The notes under the pieces are model-generated. The model did no database searches and was not told the origin of the DNA. It worked only from the letters and a program-made list of their open reading frames with translations. Below, in pieces: positions 35,947 through 44,445 of a DNA stretch of 64,000 bases (the stretch's first letter is position 1; each line of letters begins with the position of its first letter). The translations under genes and the position numbers were made by a program. Location of the stretch: contig NZ_JAJEJR010000002.1 in assembly GCF_021390595.1 (NCBI RefSeq), positions 1,612,001 through 1,676,000 of the forward strand, given 5' to 3'. This DNA is from Paraburkholderia sp. HP33-1. Its GTDB lineage: Bacteria; Pseudomonadota; Gammaproteobacteria; Burkholderiales; Burkholderiaceae.

Positions 35947-36822
35947 TCAGCCCTTCTCAGCGCCGATCGCATTCAGTTGATCGAGCACCTCGTCGCTCAG
36001 TTTCAACTGCGCGGCCTGCAGGTTTTCGCGCAGATGTCCAACCGAAGACGTGCCCGGAATCAGCAGAATGTTCGGCGCCCGATGCAATAGCCACGCGAGC
36101 GCGACCTGCATCGGCGTCGCACCGAGCTTGTGGGCAAGGTCCGACAGCTCCGCCGATTGAATCGGCGTGAAGCCACCCAACGGGAAAAACGGCACGTAGG
36201 CAATGCCCTGCTCCGCGAGCGCATCGATCAGCGCATCGTCGTCGCGATGCACGAAGTTGTAGTGGTTCTGCACGCACACGATCTTCGTGATGCGCTGTGC
36301 CTCGGCAATCTGTGCGGCCGTCACGTTGCTCAGCCCGACATGACGCACGAGACCTCGCTGCTGCAACTCGGCGAGCGCCGTGACCTGCTTTTCGATCGAG
36401 CCTTCGCTCGGCGCGTGCACGTTGCCCATCACACGCATGTTGACCACGTCGAGCGCATCGAGCCCGAGGTTGCGCAGATTGTCGTGCACCGCGCGTTCGA
36501 GGTCGGCGGGCTCCTGCGCCGGCAGCCACCCGCCGGCGCTGTCGCGCACCGCGCCCACCTTCGTGACGATCGTCAGATCGCGCGGATACGGATACAACGC
36601 CTCGCGGATCACCTGATTGGTCACATGCGGCCCATAAAAATCGCTTGTATCGATGTGGTCGACGCCCGCTGCGATCGCTTCGCGCAGCACCGCCAGCGCC
36701 GCTTCGCGGTCTTTCGGCGGCCCGAACACGCCGGGGCCGGCCAGCTGCATCGCGCCATAGCCCATGCGCCGCACCGGGCGGCCGGCGAGCGCGAAAGTGT
36801 CGATAGAGCTGAAGTTCGGCAT
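35947..36822 (-). CDS. YdbC-like aldo/keto reductase
   Basis: 291 residues. The TIM-barrel aldo/keto reductase shows DTSDFYGP (catalytic Asp/Tyr), VTKVGA (Lys), QNHYNFVHRDDDALID and the NADPH loop LIPGTSSVGHLRENL. At the position of the usual catalytic histidine the protein has NMRVMG, as in the E. coli YdbC/pyridoxal-reductase-like subgroup, so the lack of His is a family trait, not damage. ATG 36822 has AGGAGATC upstream. It is divergent from the LysR gene at 36930. Confidence 0.85.
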   Translation of the reverse strand: MPNFSSIDTFALAGRPVRRMGYGAMQLAGPGVFGPPKDREAALAVLREAIAAGVDHIDTSDFYGPHVTNQVIREALYPYPRDLTIVTKVGAVRDSAGGWLPAQEPADLERAVHDNLRNLGLDALDVVNMRVMGNVHAPSEGSIEKQVTALAELQQRGLVRHVGLSNVTAAQIAEAQRITKIVCVQNHYNFVHRDDDALIDALAEQGIAYVPFFPLGGFTPIQSAELSDLAHKLGATPMQVALAWLLHRAPNILLIPGTSSVGHLRENLQAAQLKLSDEVLDQLNAIGAEKG

Positions 36823-36929
36823 GACGATCTCCTGGTGAAGTGGTGAGCGGCAGTATCGCCGGAATTGCGTTGTTGAATAAACCGGTCTAACGTGTACGGG
36901 TTGTTCAAAAATCTGCACAATCAATCGCC

Positions 36930-37856
36930 ATGGAACTGAATGATCTGGCCGCCTTCGTTTCGGTCGCCCGCGCGGGCGGCTTTCGCGACGCGGCGCGCGT
37001 GAGCGGCGTGTCGGCGTCGAGTCTGAGCGTCGCGGTGCGGCGCCTCGAAACGAAGCTCGGCCTACGCCTGCTGAACCGCACCACGCGCAGCGTGGCGCCG
37101 ACCGAAGCCGGGCTGCGTCTGATCGAGAAACTGACGCCGCTGTTCGGCGAAATGGAAGCGGCGCTCGACGTGCTGAACGGCTTTCGCGACAAGCCCACCG
37201 GCACGCTGAGGCTCAACGTGCCGTCGAGCGTCGCGCGCATCGTGCTGCCGGACGTGCTCGCGCGGTTTCTGAAGCAGTACCCCGATATTCGCGTCGAAGT
37301 CGTGGTCGAGGATGGCTTCGTCGATGTGCTGTCGATCGGCTGCGACGCGGGGATTCGCTACGACGAACGCCTCGAGCAGGACATGATCGCGGTGCCGATC
37401 GGCGCGCGCGTGCAGCGCTTCGCGACCGCCGCGTCGCCCGCTTATCTCGACGCGCACGGCCGCCCCGGGCATCCCAGCGAACTGCTTGCGCATGCCTGCC
37501 TGCGTGGGCAATTCGCGAGCGGCGCGCTGCCGACGTGGTACTTCGAGCGCGATGGCGAGCTGCTGCAACTGAATCCGACCGGACCGCTGCTGGTGCGGCC
37601 CGGCGCCGCGATCGACCTCGCGGTCAGCGGCGCGATCGCGGGCCTCGGCATCATTCATCTGTTCGAAGACATGCTGCGCCCGCATCTGGCCAGCGGCGCA
37701 CTCGAAGCGATTCTGGAGCCGTGGTGGCAGCGCTTTTCAGGACCGTTCCTCTACTATCCGGGCCATCGTCATGTGCCCGCGCCGTTGCGCGCCTTCGTCG
37801 ATTTCCTGAAGGCCGGTTCAGAAGGTCTACTGAGTAATGACGTGGCACGCACATAA
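36930..37856 (+). CDS. LysR-family regulator (CrgA/DmlR-like)
   Basis: 308 residues. The N-terminal helix-turn-helix reads LNDLAAFVSVARAGGFRDAA then SASSLSVAVRRLETKLGLRL, with RTTRSVAPTEAG, the hallmark of the CrgA/DmlR-like subgroup that often regulates an adjacent oxidoreductase. It is divergent from the aldo/keto reductase gene with about 107 bases between, consistent with control of that gene. Confidence 0.87.
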   Translation: MELNDLAAFVSVARAGGFRDAARVSGVSASSLSVAVRRLETKLGLRLLNRTTRSVAPTEAGLRLIEKLTPLFGEMEAALDVLNGFRDKPTGTLRLNVPSSVARIVLPDVLARFLKQYPDIRVEVVVEDGFVDVLSIGCDAGIRYDERLEQDMIAVPIGARVQRFATAASPAYLDAHGRPGHPSELLAHACLRGQFASGALPTWYFERDGELLQLNPTGPLLVRPGAAIDLAVSGAIAGLGIIHLFEDMLRPHLASGALEAILEPWWQRFSGPFLYYPGHRHVPAPLRAFVDFLKAGSEGLLSNDVART

Positions 37857-38039
37857 TATGGCAACGCCGGCTCGTAGGTCGCCAGCGGCAATTGCGCGGA
37901 TAATGACGCGGATTGCCAGTGCGCATCGGGTCACCTGGCTAACCGGCGGAAAAACAGGCCTGCGGTGCCCGTGCAAATCGAGGCGATCGGGACCGTTAGA
38001 ATGTTTGCGAGTTGTTGAAACTTCATACCGATAGCCACC

Positions 38040-39239
38040 ATGACCGACAGACACGGGAGCCCGCTGCAAAATTTCGCCCACTTCATCCGCGCGGAACGGG
38101 ACCGCCTGACGCGGCAGTGGATGCATGCCGTCTCCATCGACCCTGATCTCGTGGAAGCGGACCAGCTCACCTATCAGCAACTGGCCGACCATCTGCCGGA
38201 GATTCTCGACGAGGTATGCGTCGCGCTCGATGCGGACGACCTGGAACGCGTCGAAACATCGATCGAACGCGAAGCGAAAAAGCACGGCAAGGTTCGTTGG
38301 CGTCAGGGTTACCGCATCGAAGAGCTGGTGCGCGAACTGGACCTCTTTCAGCAGGTGCTCGTCGAAGCGCTCGAAGCATTCATCGAGCGCGACAAGTTGT
38401 GCACGCGCCGCCACGAGAGCCGCGCGCGGCGCCTGATCGCCGACGTATTCAGCATGGTCACGTATGCGTCGATCAAGGAAGTGGTCAGCGAACGCGATCG
38501 CAAGATCGACGAATACACGGGACGGCTCGAACGCGCGAATCACGAATTGACGCGCGGGCAACGGCTGGTCGGCGAGCTGCACGAATCGCGGATGCAGATC
38601 ACGCGCAGCGTTGTGCACGATCTGCGCAATTTCCTCAATGCGTTTTCGGTCGCACTGCAAGTGATCGAGCGAGCGCCGTCGAAAGCCGATACCGCGTTGA
38701 CCCTCGCGAACCGCCAGGCCGCCGACATGAAGCAACTGGTCGACCAGATGATCGAGTACTCGGTCGTGCTCGGCGACTCGGCGCCGCTCGTGCTCGAACC
38801 CGTCGATTTGCGCGAGCTCTTCGACGAACTCGTCGCGTCGACGCGGCCGTCGATCGAGGCGAAGGGGCTCGCGTTGCGCAGCGCATTCGATGCCGCGCTG
38901 CCGGTCATCACGTCGAATCGGCTGAAGCTCAAGCAGATCGCGGTCAATCTGCTGTCCAACGCGATCAAGTACACGAAGTCGGGGCAAGTCGAATTCCGGT
39001 TCGAGACGCATGGCGCCGAACACTGGACGATGCGCGTGTCCGATACCGGCGTCGGCATCCCGCCCGCCGACGCGGATCGCGTGTTCGACGAATTCGAGCG
39101 CGCGGCCGGCGAGGAGATTCCGGGCACGGGGCTCGGGCTCGCCATCGTCAAGGAGCTGTGCCACGTGCTCGATGGGCAGATCGAATTCGCATCGCGCGAA
39201 GGCGTGGGGACCACGTTCGAGATCCGGTTTGCGATCTGA
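38040..39239 (+). CDS. Soluble sensor histidine kinase with RsbRD-type N-terminal domain
   Basis: 399 residues without membrane helices. Residues ~15-150 (HFIRAERDRLTRQWMHAV and QGYRIEELVRELDLFQQVLV) resemble the RsbRD N-terminal domain. The HisKA H-box is SVVHDLRNFLNAFS, and the ATPase domain is complete: N box LLSNAIKYTKSG, G1 SDTGVGIPP, G2 GTGLGLAIV. No response regulator is adjacent, so it is an orphan kinase; the signal is probably cytosolic. Confidence 0.88.
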   Translation: MTDRHGSPLQNFAHFIRAERDRLTRQWMHAVSIDPDLVEADQLTYQQLADHLPEILDEVCVALDADDLERVETSIEREAKKHGKVRWRQGYRIEELVRELDLFQQVLVEALEAFIERDKLCTRRHESRARRLIADVFSMVTYASIKEVVSERDRKIDEYTGRLERANHELTRGQRLVGELHESRMQITRSVVHDLRNFLNAFSVALQVIERAPSKADTALTLANRQAADMKQLVDQMIEYSVVLGDSAPLVLEPVDLRELFDELVASTRPSIEAKGLALRSAFDAALPVITSNRLKLKQIAVNLLSNAIKYTKSGQVEFRFETHGAEHWTMRVSDTGVGIPPADADRVFDEFERAAGEEIPGTGLGLAIVKELCHVLDGQIEFASREGVGTTFEIRFAI

Positions 39240-39250
39240 CGCGGCGGCCT

Positions 39251-39595
39251 TCAATGTAGTTGCCGTGCAGGCCTGCCACGATCGACGGGTAGGCACGCGC
39301 TCATCGCGCCGTTCCGTTCGCTCAACCCGCGCACGACCACCTCCGATGATTTGCCGTCTCGGCGCGCGAGTTCGGCCAGGTCGAGCAATGCGGCGTAGCG
39401 CGCGGAACAGTCTCTCGTTGCGCTGACGGCGGGGTTCGCGTGAAGGTCGTCGTTGGCATCGCTGGCGTCCATCAACGCATTGATCGTCAGCAACGTTGCC
39501 ACGACGATCGTCGCGAACGCGGCTGCTTTGCACCGCGCGGCACCACGCGACCGCCAGGATTCGACGCAGGCTCTGATTCGCATCGCCGCGCTCAT
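39251..39595 (-). CDS. Small hypothetical protein with one N-terminal hydrophobic segment
   Basis: 114 residues. One hydrophobic stretch (AAAFATIVVATLLTINALM, about 24-42) is preceded by an Arg-rich N terminus, so it is either a signal anchor or an uncleaved signal peptide. The rest is charged with a few cysteines. The ATG follows the stop codon of the repeat-rich protein by only two bases (TGAGGATG), which makes translational coupling likely. No family is recognised. Confidence 0.6.
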   Translation of the reverse strand: MSAAMRIRACVESWRSRGAARCKAAAFATIVVATLLTINALMDASDANDDLHANPAVSATRDCSARYAALLDLAELARRDGKSSEVVVRGLSERNGAMSACLPVDRGRPARQLH

Positions 39596-39597
39596 CC

Positions 39598-40602
39598 TCA
39601 GGCCCAATGCGCCGGCACCCACACGCGCCCGACCCAATGGCCCGGCACCCACACGGCAGGCCGCGGCGCCGGCACGACATACACGGGGCGCGGGGCGACG
39701 TACACGGCCGGCGGCGGGGGCGGCGGCACGTACACCACCGGCGGCGGCGGAACGTACGCGGGCGGTGGCGTCACCACGACGGGCTTCGGCGCCACGTAGA
39801 CGACCGGTGGCGGCACGACGACCGGTGGCGGAGGCGGCGCGACCACCACCGGCTTCGGCGCGACGACCACGGTCGTGCCGGTAGTGGTCGTCCCGCCCGC
39901 GACCACCACGCCGCCGGTTACCACCGTGCCGCCCGTCGTCACCGTGTTGCCCTGGGTGCCGGTCACGCTCGTCGACGTCGTCACGACACCAGGCGCGACC
40001 CGCGTCGCGGTGCCCGAGTGATAGACGCTGTTGTTGTCCGGGCCCGTCACCGTGCCCGAGCGCGCGCAGGTCGAACCCGCGCAATTCGTCGACGCCGAAT
40101 GATTGACCGTATTGCCGTTCGAACCCGTGATCGAGCCTGACGACGAATACTGTCCCGGCGCGGTGCGCGTGACGTCGCCGGACGTCGTCGCGGTTTTGCC
40201 GTCCGGACCGGTCAGCGTGCCGGTATGCGAGCAGGAACCGCCCGCGCAGTTCGTGTCGCCCGAATGCTGCACCGAATTGCCGTAGCGGCCGGTCGCGGTG
40301 CCCGAGTTCGAGAACTGGCCGGGCGCCGTGCGCGTGACCGTGCCGGTGTTGCTCGCGAAGCCGCCATACGGGCCGGCGACGCTACCCGAATGCGAGCAGC
40401 TACCGCCGCCGCACGAGCCATAGTGCGCGCCGTTATAGACGCCGCGCGACGTGTACGCGGTGCCGTGCCCCGACCACGCGAACGCCGATGCGCTGCCGAG
40501 TGCGAAGACAGCGGCAGCCCCGCCGAGCACCACGTTGCGCAGCGCGCTGCGTGCGACGTTAGCGAACATCTTGTCGGAACCTGCGAATGAACGATTTTTC
40601 AC
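39598..40602 (-). CDS. Secreted Gly/Ser/Thr repeat protein with Pro/Val-rich tail
   Basis: 334 residues. A GTG at 40602 follows AAGGA at 6 bases and gives a long signal peptide (NVVLGGAAAVFALGSASAFA). Three tandem repeats of about 55-60 residues follow. Each has a cysteine pair (CGGGSCSHSG, CAGGSCSHTG, CAGSTCARSG), then GPxG, and the first two also have VTRTAPGQxS and NxVxHS. The last ~130 residues are alternating proline/valine low complexity ending in WVPGHWVGRVWVPAHWA. No known domain; envelope or extracellular location is inferred. The strong GC strand bias gives long false frames antisense. Confidence 0.75.
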   Translation of the reverse strand: MKNRSFAGSDKMFANVARSALRNVVLGGAAAVFALGSASAFAWSGHGTAYTSRGVYNGAHYGSCGGGSCSHSGSVAGPYGGFASNTGTVTRTAPGQFSNSGTATGRYGNSVQHSGDTNCAGGSCSHTGTLTGPDGKTATTSGDVTRTAPGQYSSSGSITGSNGNTVNHSASTNCAGSTCARSGTVTGPDNNSVYHSGTATRVAPGVVTTSTSVTGTQGNTVTTGGTVVTGGVVVAGGTTTTGTTVVVAPKPVVVAPPPPPVVVPPPVVYVAPKPVVVTPPPAYVPPPPVVYVPPPPPPAVYVAPRPVYVVPAPRPAVWVPGHWVGRVWVPAHWA

Positions 40603-40829
40603 GGAGTGTCCTTGCTGGATTCGGGCCACTTGCGTTGCTGCCGCGTGGCGACGAACGGACTATAGGAGGACACACCGCGGAAATCATCAGGGAAGATATG
40701 TCGCGCTGTTTCACCGTGGCGCAGGCCCGCCAGGCAAGGGTTTGCGGGCATCTGGCCGCCAGCGCGACATAATTCGACATAGTTGGCGAAACAAACGCGG
40801 CTGCGGGAATGGGCCGCGAACCTGGCTGC

Positions 40830-41408
40830 TCACTGCCCCACCGGCGTCACCTGCACCGCGGCAGCCGACACGAACACCGCACGCAAGGTATCGCCGACCT
40901 TGACGTCGCTCAGATCGACATCCGGCGCGGCTTCGAACGTCTGTGTCTGATGCGCGCCGCGCAGCGTCACGAGCCGCTGCTTGCGATCGATCTTCATTAC
41001 CGTCGCCAGCACGTCGGTCTGCCGCGCCGACTCGTAGCCGCCCGACGCCGGTGTATCGCTCTGCCTGTCGATTCGCTCGCGAATCCCCTTGCCCGCGCCG
41101 CCGACCTTCTCGGCCTTCGTGAGCAGCGCATTCTTGTAGAGCACGTCGATGTGATCACCGATCTTCAGCTGATCGAAACCGGCGGCCTGCTGGCTAACGA
41201 GCACGATGACGACGTTGCCGCCCGGGCCCTTCAGCGTCAGCGCGCGGTCGCCCGCATCGATGCCGACGATCTCCGCCGTCATGTGCACCGGCTGCGTCGC
41301 GCCGAGCACCGCTTGCGCGGTGCTCGCCATGTCGTCCTGCGCGCGCCCCGGCTGGGCCGCGGCCACTGCCGCGAGCATCAACGCTGCGCCTATCGCCGCT
41401 GTCTTCAT
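40830..41408 (-). CDS. Periplasmic hypothetical protein
   Basis: 192 residues with a signal peptide (AAIGAALMLAAVAAAQPGRA, cleavage near GRA-QD). The mature part contains two similar halves of beta-rich sequence: MTAEIVGIDAGDRALTLKGP with FDQLKIGDHIDVLYKNALL, and LATVMKIDRKQRLVTLRGAH with LSDVKVGDTLRAVFVSAAAV. This duplicated strand pattern (V..ID...R.(L/V)TL.G ... (L/V)KVGD.(I/L)) suggests an OB/SH3-like pair. Similar proteins are common in Burkholderiaceae but uncharacterised. Confidence 0.75.
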   Translation of the reverse strand: MKTAAIGAALMLAAVAAAQPGRAQDDMASTAQAVLGATQPVHMTAEIVGIDAGDRALTLKGPGGNVVIVLVSQQAAGFDQLKIGDHIDVLYKNALLTKAEKVGGAGKGIRERIDRQSDTPASGGYESARQTDVLATVMKIDRKQRLVTLRGAHQTQTFEAAPDVDLSDVKVGDTLRAVFVSAAAVQVTPVGQ

Positions 41409-41533
41409 TCGCGTTCTCTTCGAGCAAGGTTGAAATACGCCAGGAACGCCGCGTATTCACGACAACCACTGCAAACAGTATGACGCGAACGATTTGTCGG
41501 CGAAAACTCCGTGTCACCGTCGTGCTATCATTG

Positions 41534-41556
41534 ATACCTATAGGGGGTATAGGTAT
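41534..41556. promoter_or_regulatory. DmeR operator
   Basis: ATACCTATA-GGGGG-TATAGGTAT is a perfect inverted repeat with 9-bp arms and a G5 core. It ends inside the dmeR start codon. G-tract-containing dyads are the recognition sites of CsoR/RcnR-family repressors. It overlaps the likely ribosome binding site, so repression could act on both steps. Confidence 0.82.
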
Positions 41557-41830
41557 GTCACATCTGAGCGCACACAAGGACGACTTATTGAAGCGCGTTC
41601 GCCGCATCGCTGGCCAGGTTCAGGCTATCGAGCGTTCACTGGAGTCGGACGCCGATTGCGAAAAAGTTCTGCATCTGGTTGCCGCGACACGCGGCGCGAT
41701 GAACGGCCTGCTCGACGAGATCGTCGAGGCACACGCGCGCGAACACGTCGCGCATCCCGACCTGACGGCGAGCCAGCGCAAGAAGGGAGTAGACGCATTA
41801 ATCGAGGCGATCCGCCGCTATTCCAAGTAG
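41555..41830 (+). CDS. dmeR: RcnR/DmeR-type nickel/cobalt-responsive repressor
   Basis: 91 residues, all-helical CsoR/RcnR family. The metal-site residues of RcnR are conserved in place: His3, Cys35, His60 and His64 (N-terminal MSH; SDADCEKV; EAHAREH). FrmR-type formaldehyde sensors lack this set, so Ni(II)/Co(II) is the likely signal. It has its own operator over the start codon and is followed 7 bases later by the exporter gene dmeF, as in the rhizobial dmeRF operon. Confidence 0.9.
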   Translation: MSHLSAHKDDLLKRVRRIAGQVQAIERSLESDADCEKVLHLVAATRGAMNGLLDEIVEAHAREHVAHPDLTASQRKKGVDALIEAIRRYSK

Positions 41831-41837
41831 ATTTCGT

Positions 41838-42773
41838 ATGACTGACAACATGATCCGCACCCACGAGCACTCGTTTCTCGGCAGCTCGCACGACGAAAAC
41901 GCGCGCCGGACCCGTTCCGTCGTCGCGCTGACCCTTGCCATGATGATCGGCGAGATCGCGGCCGGTTACATGACCGGCTCGATGGCGCTGCTCGCCGATG
42001 GCTTCCACATGGCGACGCACGCTGGCGCGCTCGGGATCGCGGCGCTTGCGTACGCGTTCGCGAAACGCAACTCGGGCAACCGCGCTTTCAGCTTCGGAAC
42101 CGGAAAAGTGGGCGAGCTTGCTGGCTTTGCTTCGGCGTTGATTCTTGCGCTGGTGTCGCTTGGTATCGGCATCGAATCGGCGTTCCGGCTCGTTCATCCT
42201 ACCGGCGTGGCGTTCGGGCAGGCAGCAGTGATTGCGGCGATCGGGCTGGTCGTGAACATCGTCAGCGCGATGCTGCTGTCGGGCAGTCATGCGGAACATG
42301 GACATCACGATCACGATCACGGCCATCACCATCATCACCATCACGGCCACGCGCACGGATCCGACAATAATCTGCGCTCCGCCTATGTGCACGTGCTCGC
42401 CGATGCGCTGACCTCGGTGCTGGCAATCGTGGCTCTGCTGGCCGGCCGCTATCTCGGGTGGATCTGGCTCGACCCGCTGATGGGCATCGTCGGGTCGATC
42501 GTCATCGCGCGCTGGGCGTGGACGCTGATGCGCGACACGGGCGGCGTGCTGCTCGATAAAACCGACGAGCACGTTGCCGACGAGATCCGCGAAATCCTGA
42601 ATTCGCACGGCGACGCCGAGATTGCCGACCTGCACGTCTGGCAGATCGGCCCGCAGGCGCGAGCGGCTATCGTCAGCGTGCGCACACACGGCGGCGTCAC
42701 GGCCGAGGCGATCCGCGCGCGGCTCGCGCCGGTGCATGAGGTCATGCATCTGACAGTCGAAGCGGCGTCATAA
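41838..42773 (+). CDS. dmeF: CDF-family Ni/Co exporter
   Basis: 311 residues with six membrane helices. Helix II carries HxxxD-like metal ligands in DGFHMATHAGALG and helix V in HVLADALTS, as in DmeF. A histidine-rich loop (about 152-176, HGHHDHDHGHHHHHHHGHAH) lies between helices IV and V. The C-terminal domain ends with HEVMHLTVEAAS. DmeF exports Co2+ and Ni2+ in exchange for protons. It is expressed with dmeR. Confidence 0.92.
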   Translation: MTDNMIRTHEHSFLGSSHDENARRTRSVVALTLAMMIGEIAAGYMTGSMALLADGFHMATHAGALGIAALAYAFAKRNSGNRAFSFGTGKVGELAGFASALILALVSLGIGIESAFRLVHPTGVAFGQAAVIAAIGLVVNIVSAMLLSGSHAEHGHHDHDHGHHHHHHHGHAHGSDNNLRSAYVHVLADALTSVLAIVALLAGRYLGWIWLDPLMGIVGSIVIARWAWTLMRDTGGVLLDKTDEHVADEIREILNSHGDAEIADLHVWQIGPQARAAIVSVRTHGGVTAEAIRARLAPVHEVMHLTVEAAS

Positions 42774-42807
42774 CGCCCGCGCCCGTCGAAAAAAGGCGCA
42801 ATCAAAA

Positions 42808-42846
42808 CAAAGGGCCGGCGTGTCTCGACGACACGCCGGCCCTTCT
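42808..42846. terminator. Bidirectional terminator between dmeF and pcaF
   Basis: A perfect 15-bp stem (AAGGGCCGGCGTGTC / GACACGCCGGCCCTT, arms 42810-42824 and 42830-42844) with a 5-base loop TCGAC. On the plus strand it is followed by TCTGCTTCTT; on the minus strand by TTGTTTTGATT, which is the more convincing T tract. It would end dmeRF and pcaF transcripts. Confidence 0.85.
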
Positions 42847-42878
42847 GCTTCTTACTATTCGCTAGACCAGCTAACGCA

Positions 42879-44081
42879 TCACACGCGCTCGATCGCGATC
42901 GCGATACCCTGGCCGACGCCGATACACATCGTGCACAGCGCGAAGCGGCCCTGCGTGCGTTGCAGCTGATACGTCGCGGTCGTCACCAGACGCGCACCGC
43001 TCATGCCGAGCGGGTGGCCGAGCGCGATCGCGCCGCCGTTCGGGTTCACGCGGGGATCGTCGTCCGCAACGCCGAGGGCGCGCAGCACCGCGATGCCTTG
43101 CGACGCGAACGCCTCGTTCAGCTCGATCACGTCGAACTGGTCGATCGTCATGCCCAGACGCGCGAGCAGCTTCTGCGTGGCGGGCGCCGGGCCGATGCCC
43201 ATCACGCGCGGTTCGACGCCGGCGGTGGCCACGCCGAGCACGCGGGCGCGCGGCGTGAGGCCGAAGCGCTTCGCGGTTTCTTCGTTGGCGAGCAGCAGCG
43301 CGGCCGCGCCGTCGTTCACGCCCGACGCGTTACCGGCCGTGACCGTGCCGTCCGGACGCACGACGCCCTTCAGCTTCGCGAGCGTTTCGAGGCTCGTTTC
43401 GCGCGGATGCTCGTCCTGCGTGACCGTGATCGGGTCGCCCTTCTTTTGCGCGATCGTCACGCCGACGATTTCCTGCGCGAGCGTGCCGTCGCGTTGCGCG
43501 CGCGCGGCCTTCTGCTGGCTGCGCACCGCGAACGCGTCCTGGTCGGCGCGGCTGATGTTGTAGTCGGTCGCGACGTTTTCGCCGGTTTCCGGCATCGAGT
43601 CGACGCCGTACAGCTTCTTCATCAGCGGGTTGACGAAGCGCCAGCCGATCGTCGTGTCGTACACCTCGTTCTGACGCGAGAACGCGCTGGTCGCCTTGGG
43701 CATCACGAACGGTGCGCGGCTCATGCTTTCGACGCCGCCCGCGATCATCAGCGCGGCCTCGCCCGACTTGATCGCGCGGGCCGCGATGCCGACCGCATCC
43801 ATGCCCGAGCCGCACAGACGGTTGACCGTCGAACCCGGCACGTCCTTCGGCAGACCCGCGAGCAGCAGCGACATGCGCGCGACGTTGCGGTTGTCGTCAC
43901 CGGCCTGGTTCGCGCAGCCGTAGATCACGTCGTCGATCGCGGTCCAGTCGACGTTCTTGTTGCGCTCCATCAGCGCCTTGAGCGGCACTGCGCCGAGGTC
44001 GTCGGCGCGCACCGACGACAGCGAACCCGCATAGCGGCCAATGGGGGTGCGAATCGCATCGCACAGGAATGCTTCGGTCAT
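42879..44081 (-). CDS. pcaF: 3-oxoadipyl-CoA thiolase
   Basis: 400 residues. Thiolase landmarks are the acyl-binding cysteine in VNRLCGSGMDAVG (about C90), NEAFASQ, GGAIALGHPLGMSGAR and the C-terminal CTMCIGVGQG. The block YGCANQAGDDNRNVARMSLL is characteristic of PcaF/PaaJ, which cleaves 3-oxoadipyl-CoA to succinyl-CoA and acetyl-CoA in the beta-ketoadipate (and phenylacetate) pathway. I use the ATG at 44081, as the protein starts MTEAFLCDAIRTPIGRYAG. No other pca gene is in the window, so it works with genes elsewhere. Confidence 0.88.
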   Translation of the reverse strand: MTEAFLCDAIRTPIGRYAGSLSSVRADDLGAVPLKALMERNKNVDWTAIDDVIYGCANQAGDDNRNVARMSLLLAGLPKDVPGSTVNRLCGSGMDAVGIAARAIKSGEAALMIAGGVESMSRAPFVMPKATSAFSRQNEVYDTTIGWRFVNPLMKKLYGVDSMPETGENVATDYNISRADQDAFAVRSQQKAARAQRDGTLAQEIVGVTIAQKKGDPITVTQDEHPRETSLETLAKLKGVVRPDGTVTAGNASGVNDGAAALLLANEETAKRFGLTPRARVLGVATAGVEPRVMGIGPAPATQKLLARLGMTIDQFDVIELNEAFASQGIAVLRALGVADDDPRVNPNGGAIALGHPLGMSGARLVTTATYQLQRTQGRFALCTMCIGVGQGIAIAIERV

Positions 44082-44317
44082 GTGATGTCTCCAGTTGAGA
44101 TGCTGCGTGCGCTGCGCCGCGGCCTGCCTTGCACCGATGACACCGGCTCGAAGCGCTGGGGCATCGAACTGGGGGCCGTCCTGGCAAGGAGCGGGAAGCT
44201 GCAAAAAAGCAGCGGCGCGGTGGCGGTCACGTCGGACCAGCTTAGCGCAGGATCGTGAACGATGGGCTTGGGAGTGCCGACGGTTGCGGCTGCTGTGGTT
44301 TCCTCACCCGACCTAAT

Positions 44318-44371
44318 GTTCTATATACGAACACAAGGTCATATATCGAACAAACAGGCTCGATAATAGGC
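44318..44371. promoter_or_regulatory. PcaR-like repeats upstream of pcaF
   Basis: On the minus strand two 15-mers, GTTCGATATATGACC (44351-44337) and GTTCGTATATAGAAC (44332-44318), are repeated 4 bases apart. A third related sequence, CTCGATAATAG, lies at 44359-44369 on the plus strand. They resemble the GTTCGATAATCGCAC-type sites bound by IclR-family PcaR/PcaU/PobR. The segment is AT-rich and probably contains the pcaF promoter. Confidence 0.55.
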
Positions 44372-44445
44372 GTGGCCGCGAAAGCGTGTCAAGCACGGCC
44401 GCAGCCGTGCCGGGCGATACCAGGGAATACGCGGAGGGGGCGTCT

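Noticed and set aside
37827..39680. A minus-strand open frame of about 617 codons
   Set aside because: Antisense to the histidine kinase gene, which has all kinase boxes.
39598..39880. Simple-sequence GC-rich repeat on the plus strand
   Set aside because: It is the Pro/Val-rich coding tail of the secreted protein on the minus strand.
42304..42361. CAT/CAC-rich repeat
   Set aside because: It is the histidine-rich loop of DmeF and not a separate repeat element.
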